Positions 43,395-52,518 of a stretch of 64,000 bases of DNA are shown one piece after another (within the stretch, counting starts at the first letter, position 1; every line of letters starts with the position of its first letter). The position numbers and the translations under genes are program-made. Below the pieces are notes generated by a model. The model did not search any database, was not told the origin of the DNA, and saw only the letters and a program-made list of their open reading frames with translations. Origin of the DNA: Streptomyces angustmyceticus (lineage in GTDB: Bacteria > Actinomycetota > Actinomycetes > Streptomycetales > Streptomycetaceae); NCBI RefSeq assembly GCF_019933235.1, contig NZ_CP082945.1, positions 6,919,501 through 6,983,500 of the forward strand. Reading direction: 5' to 3'.

Positions 43395-43510
43395 GCAACC
43401 ACAAGGTTTCCTTCGGCTACGCGGACGAGAACGCGCCGGTGAACCAGGTCGCGACCGACCGGGCGGCCTTGGAGGCGACCACCACCTTCCACAGCTGGAG
43501 TCCCTCGTGA
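43385..43510 (+). pseudogene. possible gene remnant (coding-like frame without a start)
   Basis: A frame overlapping the hydrolase stop reads DDLSNHKVSFGYADENAPVN then QVATDRAALEATTTFHSWSPS and ends at TGA (43508-43510). Amino-acid composition and codon usage look like real protein rather than intergenic DNA, but there is no start codon or SD of its own. It may be the C-terminal scrap of a decayed gene whose front part was lost when the hydrolase gene was joined here. I cannot name the family. Confidence 0.3.
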
Positions 43511-43601
43511 AATTGCCGGCGACGCGTCATCACCCGTGCTTCTAGGCGCCAGCAGAACCCTCTATTGGAGTGATGTCCGAGTCGGCGGCAGGCTGGAGCG
43601 C

Positions 43602-44264
43602 ATGGCGAAAGCGACAGCTGGCAAAGCGAAGAAGGCCGAGGTCAGGGCCGCGATAGCGGCGGAACGGCGAGAACTGGCCGACCTGTTGGACACGCTGCGG
43701 GCCGACCAGTGGGACGGGCGGAGCCTGTGCGGGGGATGGCGGGTTCGGGAGGTCGCGGCACATATGTCGATGGGGTTCCGGCTCTCCCTGCCCGCGACGC
43801 TGGGCGAGTTGGCCAAGGCGCGCGGAAACCTCCACCGCATGACCGACCGGGTCGCGCGCCGGGACGCGGCCGCCCATTCGCCCACCGCGCTCGCCGCCTT
43901 CCTGCGGGACAACGCCGACCACTCCTGGACGCCACCGGTCGGCGGGCTCCCGGCGGCGCTCGGCCACGACGTGGTGCACGGGCTGGACATCACCGTCGCC
44001 CTCGGCCTCGACCGGCGCGTCCCCGAGGACCGGCTGCGCATCCTGCTCGACGAGATCCGGCCCAGCGGCCTGAGGTTCTTCGGCGCGGACCTCGACGGCG
44101 TGCGGCTGTGCGCCGAGGACCTCGACTGGTCGTACGGCTCCGGCTCGCCGGTGTACGGCCTCGCCCAGGACCTCCTGCTGCTGGCCTATGGCCGCAGAAT
44201 CCCGGGCGGCCGGCTCCGAGGAGAACCGAGCGGCCGCTTCACCGGTCCGGCCAAGGGAGCCTGA
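43602..44264 (+). CDS. maleylpyruvate isomerase family mycothiol-dependent enzyme
   Basis: A 220-residue DinB-like four-helix-bundle protein with the MDMPI N-terminal domain. It has ERRELADLLDTLRADQWDGRSLCGGWRVREVAAHM (first metal His) and ALGHDVVHGLDI (two more His), the usual zinc triad. Such proteins use mycothiol as the S-transfer or isomerisation cofactor in actinobacteria. The ATG at 43602 with GGAG three bases upstream is used; an earlier in-frame start at 43536 lacks an SD. The DUF1772 gene follows after 3 bases, so the two form an operon. Substrate unknown. Confidence 0.82.
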   Translation: MAKATAGKAKKAEVRAAIAAERRELADLLDTLRADQWDGRSLCGGWRVREVAAHMSMGFRLSLPATLGELAKARGNLHRMTDRVARRDAAAHSPTALAAFLRDNADHSWTPPVGGLPAALGHDVVHGLDITVALGLDRRVPEDRLRILLDEIRPSGLRFFGADLDGVRLCAEDLDWSYGSGSPVYGLAQDLLLLAYGRRIPGGRLRGEPSGRFTGPAKGA

Positions 44265-44267
44265 ACC

Positions 44268-44774
44268 GTGCGCACCCGGCTCCTCCTGGCCGTCTCCCTG
44301 CTGTCCACCGGTCTGCTCGCCGGCGCCTTCGGCTACGGCGCCGCCAACCTCGTCCCGACGTTCCACGCCGTGCCGATCGGCATGCGGCTCGACTTCCATA
44401 CCGAGCTGATGGAACGCAACGGGATCACCATGCAGGCAGCGATGGCGGTCTCGGCTCTCGGCGCCCTCGCCCTGGCCGCCCTGACACGCGGCCGGGCCCG
44501 GGTCCTCGCCGCGGCGGCAGGGCTCCTGACTGTCACGTCCTTCCTGGTCACCCGGTTCGGAAACGTCCCGATCAACGGCCGTATCAAGCAGTGGGCCGCC
44601 ACCTCGCCGCCCGCCGGCCATGCGGAGATCCTGCGCCGCTGGGACCTGTGGAACGACGTTCGTACCTGCACCGCCACTGCGGCGTTCGCCGTCCTGATCC
44701 GGGTGGCCCTGAGGCATGCAGGCGCACGAGCAAGCACCTCGGAACCCGCGACTGAAACGCGTCGGAACCCGTGA
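44268..44774 (+). CDS. DUF1772 (anthrone-oxygenase-like) membrane protein
   Basis: A 168-residue membrane protein with about four hydrophobic helices (residues about 4-28, 58-76, 80-98 and 128-148). It has the DUF1772 pattern: NLVPTFHAVP near helix 1, and the conserved TRFGNVPINGRIKQWA motif followed by WDLWNDVRT. Relatives include small anthrone oxygenases, but most are uncharacterised. The GTG follows GGGAG by 8 bases and lies 3 bases after the upstream stop. Its neighbour is a mycothiol-dependent isomerase, so the pair may act on one metabolite. Confidence 0.82.
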   Translation: MRTRLLLAVSLLSTGLLAGAFGYGAANLVPTFHAVPIGMRLDFHTELMERNGITMQAAMAVSALGALALAALTRGRARVLAAAAGLLTVTSFLVTRFGNVPINGRIKQWAATSPPAGHAEILRRWDLWNDVRTCTATAAFAVLIRVALRHAGARASTSEPATETRRNP

Positions 44775-44874
44775 GGGTCGTCTCGACGACCGGTGCGTCA
44801 ACGGCCCGCCTGCCCGTACGGCGGCAGGAGCCAGCCACCAGTCAACGAAGCCCGCGCCAGGCCGTCTCCGCCCT

Positions 44875-46185
<1,311 letters not shown>

Positions 46186-46206
46186 GGAGTTCACCGCCTC
46201 GTGTCC

Positions 46207-46224
46207 CTACCGATCATTCGGTAG
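46207..46224. promoter_or_regulatory. PaaR-like palindromic operator
   Basis: CTACCGATCATTCGGTAG is a perfect 7-base inverted repeat with a 4-base centre. It contains ACCG-N6-CGGT, the core spacing of TetR-family PaaR sites described in actinobacteria. It sits 13-22 bases upstream of the paaK start and about 83 bases upstream of the divergent hydrolase gene, so it could control both. The central NNCGNN of the published motif reads ATCATT here, so the match is partial. Confidence 0.5.
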
Positions 46225-46306
46225 CCGCATGCTGATCCAAGTAATCAGCGCGCGGCGAACACGTCAAGGGGCGTGGCGCCGGTACCTCCCGGGTAGCGTC
46301 CAGCGC

Positions 46307-47005
46307 ATGAGTGACGTCCGGAAAGTGCAGGTCGGTGAGGTCCAGCTGGCATACCGAGTGTGGGGAGAGGAGGACGCGCCCCCGGCCGTGCTGCTGCACT
46401 GCCTCGGGGAGGACGGCGAGGACTGGCGCGGTGTCGTCGGCCGGCTCGCCGGCACCCATCGGGTCTACGCCCTCGATCAGCGCGGTCACGGGCTCAGCGA
46501 CTGGCCCGGCGAGTACGGTTTCGCCCGCTGGCGCGACGATGCGGCCGGTTTCCTGGAGGCGCTCGGCCTGGCGCGGGTGACCCTGATCGGGCACTCGATG
46601 GGCGCGGTGGCCGCGCTCCTGCTGGCGGCGGAACGGCCCGAGCTGGTGGACCGCCTGGTCCTGGAGGAGGTGCCTCCGCCGCTGCCCGCCGACCCGCCGC
46701 AGGAGGTGCCGGAGCAGCCGGCCGGCCCGCCGTCGTTCGACTGGCCGGTCAAGACCGCGGTGGTGGCCGAGCGCAACGCGCCCGATCCGCGGTGGTGGGA
46801 GGCGCTCGCGAAGATCACCGCCCCGACCCTGGTCATCGCCGGCGGCGACTCCGTGCTCGCCCCGGCGGAGCAGCGCGCCGAGCTGGTCGAGCGGATCCCC
46901 GACGCCCGCCTGGTGACGGTGGAGGGCGCCGGTCATCTCGTCCACGAGGAGCGTCCCGGGGAGTTCCTCGCCGCGGTCACCTCGTTCCTCGCACCGCAGT
47001 CGTAG
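46307..47005 (+). CDS. alpha/beta hydrolase
   Basis: A 232-residue alpha/beta hydrolase: HCLGEDGEDWRGVV (oxyanion region), YALDQRGHGLSDWP, nucleophile elbow LIGHSMGAVAALLLA (Ser), acid Asp in VIAGGDSVLAPAEQ and His in VEGAGHLVHEERP. Size and motifs fit the esterase/haloperoxidase-like subgroup. There is no obvious SD before the ATG. It is divergent from paaK with 121 bases between starts and the palindrome between them. Substrate unknown; an aryl-ester role would fit the location but is not shown. Confidence 0.83.
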   Translation: MSDVRKVQVGEVQLAYRVWGEEDAPPAVLLHCLGEDGEDWRGVVGRLAGTHRVYALDQRGHGLSDWPGEYGFARWRDDAAGFLEALGLARVTLIGHSMGAVAALLLAAERPELVDRLVLEEVPPPLPADPPQEVPEQPAGPPSFDWPVKTAVVAERNAPDPRWWEALAKITAPTLVIAGGDSVLAPAEQRAELVERIPDARLVTVEGAGHLVHEERPGEFLAAVTSFLAPQS

Positions 47006-47113
47006 CCCGCCGCGCGGCCGGGGGTGCCGCCCTCGCCCGGCTCTTCTAGGGTCGAAGCCGAATGCCGTCCGCTGGATTCCCCGGAGGTTCCGGGGTTCGA
47101 GAGAGGCCGAACC

Positions 47114-47761
47114 GTGCAGCTGACCCGCTCGATGCGCAGCGCCCTGGCCGTCGGCGCGGCCGCGGCCGTCCTGTGCACCGGAACCGGCGCGGCCACCGCG
47201 GCGGCGCCGGTGCACCCGGTCGCCGCGGCGCCCGGCCACCCGGCCGCACCGGCCCCCGCCACCGCGCACTCCCCGAACGGCCCGCTCCGGCCGCTCGCCG
47301 CGCTGTCGGCCGGGCGGCTGGCCACCGGCGATCTGGTGGCCGCGGCGAAGTGGGGCACCGACAGCCCGATCGACGATCCGGCGCGCGAGCGGGAGGTGCT
47401 GAGCACGGTGGCGGACCAGGCCCGGCAGCTGGGCGGCGACCCTGCCGTCACGGTGCGGGTCTTCCGGGACCAGATCGAGGCCAACAAGGCCGTGCAGCGC
47501 GGGCTGTACCGCCGGTGGGACGCGAACCCGGGGCAGGCGCCCACCGAGCGGCCCGACCTCCAGGAGGTCCGCAAGGAGATCAACCGCGTCAACGGCGCGC
47601 TGGTGCGGGCGCTGGCCGGCTCCGCCCGCGCCCGCTCGGCGCCGTCCTGCGCCCCGCGGCTGGCCGCGGCCGCCGTGCGCGTACGCCAGGAACGGCACCT
47701 GGACGGACTGCACACGGCGGCCCTGGCCCGCTCGCTGCGCTCGGTCTGCGCCGGAACCTGA
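47114..47761 (+). CDS. secreted chorismate mutase (AroQ-gamma type)
   Basis: A 215-residue protein. The signal peptide (LTRSMRSALAVGAAAAVLCTGTGAATAAA) is followed by an Ala/Pro linker and an all-helical chorismate mutase domain. It has LSAGRLATGDLVAAAKWGTDSPIDDPAREREVL, then VRVFRDQIEANKAVQRGLYRRW with the catalytic Arg/Lys/Gln pattern of secreted *AroQ enzymes. Two Cys near the C-terminus (SCAP ... SVCAG) could form the disulphide known in exported members. It would convert chorismate to prephenate outside the cytoplasm, where its purpose is unclear. The GTG follows GAGAGG by 7 bases. Confidence 0.88.
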   Translation: MQLTRSMRSALAVGAAAAVLCTGTGAATAAAPVHPVAAAPGHPAAPAPATAHSPNGPLRPLAALSAGRLATGDLVAAAKWGTDSPIDDPAREREVLSTVADQARQLGGDPAVTVRVFRDQIEANKAVQRGLYRRWDANPGQAPTERPDLQEVRKEINRVNGALVRALAGSARARSAPSCAPRLAAAAVRVRQERHLDGLHTAALARSLRSVCAGT

Positions 47762-47793
47762 CCGGCGGCGGCCCGCCAGGACCGGCTCGCCCG

Positions 47794-47817
47794 GCCCGGC
47801 CCGCCGCAGGGCCGGGC
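47794..47817 (+). terminator. hairpin terminator between convergent genes
   Basis: GCCCGGCCC (47794-47802) and GGGCCGGGC (47809-47817) form a perfect 9-bp all-GC stem with a 6-base loop. It lies 33 bases after the chorismate mutase stop and about 100 bases before the 3-prime end of the convergent synthetase gene, so it may act in both directions. Confidence 0.7.
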
Positions 47818-47914
47818 GTCGTGCCCCGTCCGTCTGCCCGTAGGCGCCCGCCCGTCGTCAGCGGCGGCCCGGCCGGGCAGGGCCCGGGGCGCCCCGCCCG
47901 CCAAGCCGCCCGAC

Positions 47915-49543
47915 TCAGCCCGTCAGCCCGCCCGCCGCCACCGCTCTCGCCCAGCGGTAGTCCGCCTTGCCGCTGGGCGAACGGCGGATGTGGTCGGTGA
48001 AGACGACGGCACGCGGGATCTTGTACCCGGCCAGCCGGTTCCGGCAGTGCAGCTGCACGCCCGCCAGGTCCAGCGGTCCCGCGCCGGGACGCAGTTGCAC
48101 CACGGCCGCCACCCGGTTGCCCCACCGCGCGTCCGGCACGCCCGCCACCAGCGCGTCATAGACGTCCGGATGCGCCTTCAGGGCCTGCTCGACCTCCTCC
48201 GGGTAGACCTTTTCCCCGCCGGAGTTGATGCACTGCGAGCCCCGGCCGAGGACGGTGACGATGCCCGCCTCGTCCACGGTCGCCATGTCGCCCAGCAGCA
48301 CCCACCGGTCCCCGCGCGCCTCGAAGAACGTCTCGGCGGTCTTCTTCGGGTCGTTGTAATAGCCCAGCGGGACGTGTCCGCGCAGCGCGATCCGGCCCAC
48401 CTCGCCGGGCGGGGCCGGCTCGTGGGTCGCCGGGTCCACCACCGCCGTACGGGCGTTGACGTGCAGCCGGAAGCCCTTGGCGGGGCCGGAGTCGTCGGTG
48501 GCGGTGCCGTTGAACCCGGACTCCGACGAGCCGAAGTTGTTGAGCAGCATGACCTGCGGGAGCAGCGCGGCGAACTGTGCGCGGACGGTCTCGGAGAGGA
48601 TCGCGCCGGAGCTGCTGACGCTGAACAGCGAGGAGCAGTCGGTGCCCTTGAGCGGCCCGGCGAGCGCGTCCACGAGCGGACGCAGCATCGCGTCACCCAC
48701 CAGCGAGACGCTGGTGACCCGCTCCCGCTCGATGGTCCGCAGCACCTCCTCGGGCACGAACTTGCGGTGGATGACGACCTTCTGGCCGAAGTGGAAGGCG
48801 ATGAACGCGGTGAGGGTGGAGGTGCCGTGCATCAGCGGGGGAGCGGGGAAGAAGACGATGCCGTCGCCGCCGGCCGCGACCCGCTCGGCCAGCTCCCGCG
48901 GTCGCCGCACCGGCTCGCCGGTCGGCGCCCCGCCGCCCATCCCGGCGAAGAAGAGGTCCTCGTGGCGCCACATCACGCCCTTGGGCATACCGGTGGTGCC
49001 GCCGGTGTAGATCACGATCTGGTCGTCGGCCGAGCGCGGCCCGAAGCCGCGCGCGGGGGAGGCGGCGGCCTCGGCGTCCGCGAGCGCGACGGGCGCGATC
49101 GGCGGCTCGGGGGCGCCGGCGGGCGGGGTGCCGACCCGTACGAGGTGCCGTAGCCGGGGTGCCTGGGGAAGCGCGGCGGCCACCCGCGCGGTGAACTCCG
49201 CGTCGAAGACCAGCGCCACCAGGTCGGCGTCCCGGTAGAGGTAGACCAACTCCTCTTCGACGTACCGGTAGTTGACGTTCACCGGGACGGCCCGGATCTT
49301 CAGGCAGGCGTAGACGGCCTGGAGGTACTCGACGCCGTTGTAGAGGTGCAGCCCGACGTGCGTCCCCGGGCCGATGCCGCGCTCTTCGAGGTGGTGGGCC
49401 AGGCGGTTGGCGGCGCGGTCGAGTTCGGCGTAGGTCAGCCGCCGTTCGCCGCCGGTCCCCGGATGGTCGACGTACACCAGTGCCTCGCGGTCGGGGACCG
49501 TGTCGACGATCGACTCGAAGAGGTCGGCAAGGTTGTACTCCAC
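47915..49543 (-). CDS. acyl-CoA synthetase (AMP-forming), FadD type
   Basis: A 542-residue ANL ligase: IVIYTGGTTGMPKGVMWRHEDLF (P-loop, with YTGGTTG), NFGSSESGFNGTA, LLGDMATVDEAGIVTVLGRGSQCINSGGEKVYPEEVEQALKAH, and the C-terminal RSPSGKADYRWA with the catalytic Lys. The VMWRHEDLFFAGMGGG segment is typical of the FadD group that activates steroid side chains and long-chain acids in actinobacteria. The GTG start at 49543 has GGAGGA 4 bases upstream. It is divergent from the crotonase operon and shares with it the palindrome at 49626-49642. It would supply CoA esters to that operon. Confidence 0.92.
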   Translation of the reverse strand: MEYNLADLFESIVDTVPDREALVYVDHPGTGGERRLTYAELDRAANRLAHHLEERGIGPGTHVGLHLYNGVEYLQAVYACLKIRAVPVNVNYRYVEEELVYLYRDADLVALVFDAEFTARVAAALPQAPRLRHLVRVGTPPAGAPEPPIAPVALADAEAAASPARGFGPRSADDQIVIYTGGTTGMPKGVMWRHEDLFFAGMGGGAPTGEPVRRPRELAERVAAGGDGIVFFPAPPLMHGTSTLTAFIAFHFGQKVVIHRKFVPEEVLRTIERERVTSVSLVGDAMLRPLVDALAGPLKGTDCSSLFSVSSSGAILSETVRAQFAALLPQVMLLNNFGSSESGFNGTATDDSGPAKGFRLHVNARTAVVDPATHEPAPPGEVGRIALRGHVPLGYYNDPKKTAETFFEARGDRWVLLGDMATVDEAGIVTVLGRGSQCINSGGEKVYPEEVEQALKAHPDVYDALVAGVPDARWGNRVAAVVQLRPGAGPLDLAGVQLHCRNRLAGYKIPRAVVFTDHIRRSPSGKADYRWARAVAAGGLTG

Positions 49544-49625
49544 GTCTCCTCCAGACCGGGCGGCGTCGGCTTGGCGGTCATTAGAGCGCCGCCGGAAGGA
49601 GCAGGGAAGGGCCGTGGCGAAGAAA

Positions 49626-49642
49626 TCTGACTACCTGTCAGA
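49626..49642. promoter_or_regulatory. palindromic operator candidate TCTGA-N7-TCAGA (copy 2)
   Basis: TCTGACTACCTGTCAGA is an inverted repeat (6-base arms, 5-base centre) midway between the divergent synthetase (start 49543) and crotonase (start 49706) genes. It contains the same TCTGA-N7-TCAGA core and the TCAGAAA half found at 36949-36971. One bound dimer could repress both transcription units. Confidence 0.55.
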
Positions 49643-49705
49643 AAGGTCTTGAAGTCGGTGTGCGGCTCCTGCAACCTGTTCTCCGTCGTGAGACGGGAGG
49701 ACGGA

Positions 49706-50506
49706 ATGGGCAGCACGGAACATCTGTCGGCGGAGCGCGCCGGCGCGACACTGGTGCTCACCCTCAACCGGCCGGAGGCGAAGAACGCGCTCTCGCTGCC
49801 GATGCTGGTGGGCCTGTACGACGGCTGGATCACCGCCGACGAGGACGACACGATCCGCTCCGTCGTCCTCACCGGCGCCGGCGGCACCTTCTGCGCCGGC
49901 ATGGACCTCAAGGCCCTCGCGGGCGACGGCCTGACCGGCGAGCACTACCGCGAGCGGCTGCGCGCCGACCCCGACCTGCACTGGAAGGCGATGCTGCGGC
50001 ACCACCGCCCCCGCAAACCCGTGATCGCCGCCGTCGAGGGCCACTGCGTCGCGGGCGGCACCGAGATCCTCCAGGGCACCGACATCCGCGTCGCCGGCGA
50101 GAGCGCCACCTTCGGGCTCTACGAGGTCCGGCGCGGCCTGTTCCCGATCGGAGGTTCCACCGTCCGCCTCGCCCGCCAGATCCCCCGCACCCACGCCCTG
50201 GAGATGCTGCTCACCGGCCGGCCCTACCCCGCGCGCGAGGCCGAGCGCATCGGTCTTATCGGCCATGTCGTCCCCGAGGGGACCGCGCTGGACAAGGCCC
50301 TGGAGATCGCGGAACTGATCAACGGCTGCGGCCCGCTCGCCGTCGAAGCCGTCAAGGCATCCGTCTACGAGACCGCCGAGATGACCGAGACCGACGGGCT
50401 CGCGGCCGAACTCGCCCGCGGCTGGCCGGTCTTCGACACCGCCGACGCCAAAGAGGGCTCCCGGGCCTTCGCCGAGAAGCGCCCACCCGTCTACCGGCGC
50501 GCCTGA
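49706..50506 (+). CDS. enoyl-CoA hydratase/isomerase (crotonase family)
   Basis: A 266-residue crotonase-fold enzyme: LNRPEAKNALSLPMLVGLYDGW, oxyanion-hole segments VVLTGAGGTFCAGMDLKAL and EGHCVAGGTEILQGTDIRVAGESATFGLYEVRRGLFPIGGS with the catalytic Glu region, and the C-terminal FDTADAKEGSRAFAEKRPPVY. It hydrates or isomerises 2-enoyl-CoAs in the cytoplasm. The ATG at 49706 has GGGAGG 5 bases upstream; a further 19 upstream codons lack an SD. First gene of a tight four-gene unit with DUF35 and two thiolase-like genes, so a beta-oxidation-like side-chain pathway is likely. Confidence 0.92.
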   Translation: MGSTEHLSAERAGATLVLTLNRPEAKNALSLPMLVGLYDGWITADEDDTIRSVVLTGAGGTFCAGMDLKALAGDGLTGEHYRERLRADPDLHWKAMLRHHRPRKPVIAAVEGHCVAGGTEILQGTDIRVAGESATFGLYEVRRGLFPIGGSTVRLARQIPRTHALEMLLTGRPYPAREAERIGLIGHVVPEGTALDKALEIAELINGCGPLAVEAVKASVYETAEMTETDGLAAELARGWPVFDTADAKEGSRAFAEKRPPVYRRA

Positions 50507-50521
50507 CCCAAGGAGCCCCGC

Positions 50522-51469
50522 ATGCCAGAGGTCCTCACGGCACCCCTCGTCGTGGAATTCCCCTTCACCCGCTCGCTCGGACCCGTCCAGAGCGCCTTCC
50601 TCACCGGGCTGCGCGAGCGCACCGTCCTCGGCGTCACGGCGAGCGACGGCCGGGTGGTCGTCCCGCCCACCGAATACGACCCGGTCACCGCCGAGGAGAT
50701 CCGCGACCTGGTCGAGGTCGGCACCAGCGGCACCGTCACCACCTGGGCCTGGAACCCGTCCCCCCGCCGCGGCCAGCCGCTCGCCACCCCCTTCGCCTGG
50801 GTCCTGGTCCGGCTCGACGGCGCCGGCACCGCCCTGCTGCACGCACTGGACGCGCCCGGCCCCGACGCCGTACGCACCGGCATGCGGGTCCGGGTCCGCT
50901 GGGCCCCGGAGCGCACCGGCGCGATCACCGACATCGCCTGCTTCGAGCCGGACGACGGCCCCGCGGGCGACGGCCGCCCGGTACCGCACAGCGGCGCGTT
51001 CGACGACCCCGTCACCCAGATCACCCTCCCCGCCCGGCTCGACTACACCTACGCGCCCGGCCGCGCCCAGTCCCGCTACCTCCAGGCGCTCGCCGAGCAC
51101 CGGATCGTGGGCGAGCGCTGCCCCTCCTGCGACAAGGTCTACGTCCCGCCCCGCGGCGCCTGCCCGACCTGCGGCGTCGCCACCGGCACCCAGGTGGAGG
51201 TCGGCCCCCGCGGCACCGTCACCACCTTCTGCATCGTCAACATCAAGGCCAAGAACCTCGACATCGAGGTCCCCTACGTCTACGCCCACATCGCCCTGGA
51301 CGGCGCCGACCTGGCCCTGCACGCCCGCATCGGCGGCATCCCCTACGACCGGGTCCGCATGGGCCTGCGCGTCGAACCCGTCTGGACCGAGGACAGCCGC
51401 TTCCCCGACCACTACCGCCCCACCGGCGAGCCCGATGCCGGCTACGACAGCTACAAGGAGCTGATCTGA
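50522..51469 (+). CDS. DUF35 OB-fold/zinc-ribbon acyl-CoA-associated protein (double domain)
   Basis: A 315-residue protein with two DUF35-like halves. Residues 1-145 are an OB-fold half without the zinc ribbon (VTTWAWNPSPRRGQPLATPFAWVLVRLDG). Residues 175-300 contain the rubredoxin-like ribbon C200-x2-C203...C214-x2-C217 followed by an OB fold (GTVTTFCIVNIKAKNLDIEVPYVYAHIAL). DUF35 proteins partner with thiolase-like enzymes; in steroid side-chain degradation such a domain forms the complex with the Ltp2 aldolase. The gene sits 15 bases after the crotonase and overlaps the next thiolase-like gene by one base, which supports a stoichiometric complex with it. Confidence 0.86.
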   Translation: MPEVLTAPLVVEFPFTRSLGPVQSAFLTGLRERTVLGVTASDGRVVVPPTEYDPVTAEEIRDLVEVGTSGTVTTWAWNPSPRRGQPLATPFAWVLVRLDGAGTALLHALDAPGPDAVRTGMRVRVRWAPERTGAITDIACFEPDDGPAGDGRPVPHSGAFDDPVTQITLPARLDYTYAPGRAQSRYLQALAEHRIVGERCPSCDKVYVPPRGACPTCGVATGTQVEVGPRGTVTTFCIVNIKAKNLDIEVPYVYAHIALDGADLALHARIGGIPYDRVRMGLRVEPVWTEDSRFPDHYRPTGEPDAGYDSYKELI

Positions 51470-52518
51470 TGCGCGACGTCGCCGTCGTCGCCTTCGGGCA
51501 GAGCGATCACGCCCGCGACAGCGCGGAGACCTCCGAGGTCGAGATGCTGATGCCGGTGCTGCACGACGTGCTGGAGCAGACCGGCCTGGCCGCCCGGGAC
51601 ATCGGCTTCACCTGCTCCGGCTCCTCCGACTACCTCGCCGGCCGGGCCTTCTCCTTCACGATGGCCCTGGACGGGGTCGGCGCCTGGCCGCCGATCTCCG
51701 AGTCCCATGTCGAGATGGACGGCGCCTGGGCGCTGTACGAGGCCTGGGTGAAGCTCCTCACCGGCGAGGCGGAGACCGCACTCGTCTACTCCTACGGCAA
51801 GTCCTCGCCGGGCAGCGTCCGCGACGTCCTCACCCGCCAGCTCGACCCCTACTACGCCGCCCCGCTGTGGCCCGACGCCGTCGCGCTCGCCGCCCTCCAG
51901 GCCCAGGCCCTGATCGACGCGGGACTCACCGACCCGCAGGAGCTGGCCGGTATCGCGGCCCGCAGCCGCGCGGCCGCCGCCACCCACCCGCACGCCCAAC
52001 TGCGCGGCGAGGTCCCCATGGGCGAGACGCTCGTCGCCCCGCTGCGCACCGGCGACTGCCCGCCCATCGGCGACGGCGCGGCCGCCGTCGTCCTCGCCGC
52101 CGGCGACACCGCCCGCCGGCTGACCGACCGCCCCGCCTGGATCCGCGGCCTCGACCACCGCATCGAGGCCCACGCCCTGGGCGTCCGCGACCTCACCGAC
52201 TCGCCCTCCACCCGGCTCGCCGCCGAGCGCGCCGGCGCCTTCGAACGGCCGTTGGACACCGCCGAACTGCACGCCCCCTTCACCTCCCAGGAGGTCGTGC
52301 TGCGCCGCGCCCTGCGCCTCGACGCGCCGGACAGCACGGTGTGCGTCAACCCCTCCGGCGGCGCGCTGGCCGCCAACCCCGTCATGGCCACGGGCCTGAT
52401 CCGCCTCGGCGAGGCCGCCGCCCGCATCCAGCGGGGCGCCTCCGACCGCGCCCTCGCCCACGCCACCTCGGGGCCGTGCCTGCAGCACAACCTCGTCGCC
52501 GTCCTGGAAGGTGAGTGA
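51469..52518 (+). CDS. thiolase-superfamily lipid-transfer-type protein lacking the canonical Cys
   Basis: A 349-residue SCP2-thiolase-like protein (VAVVAFGQSDHARDSAETSEVEML at the N-terminus, GDGAAAVVLAAGD, ELHAPFTSQEVVL, VCVNPSGGALAANPVMATGLIRLGEAA). The position of the thiolase nucleophile (usually CxSG) reads SHVEMDGAW, so no catalytic Cys is present; His is kept in ELHAPF. Such proteins act as retro-aldolases or non-thiolytic partners (Ltp2 type) with DUF35 proteins. The start overlaps the DUF35 stop (TGATG) and its stop overlaps the next start the same way. The functional assignment beyond the superfamily is inference. Confidence 0.83.
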   Translation: MRDVAVVAFGQSDHARDSAETSEVEMLMPVLHDVLEQTGLAARDIGFTCSGSSDYLAGRAFSFTMALDGVGAWPPISESHVEMDGAWALYEAWVKLLTGEAETALVYSYGKSSPGSVRDVLTRQLDPYYAAPLWPDAVALAALQAQALIDAGLTDPQELAGIAARSRAAAATHPHAQLRGEVPMGETLVAPLRTGDCPPIGDGAAAVVLAAGDTARRLTDRPAWIRGLDHRIEAHALGVRDLTDSPSTRLAAERAGAFERPLDTAELHAPFTSQEVVLRRALRLDAPDSTVCVNPSGGALAANPVMATGLIRLGEAAARIQRGASDRALAHATSGPCLQHNLVAVLEGE

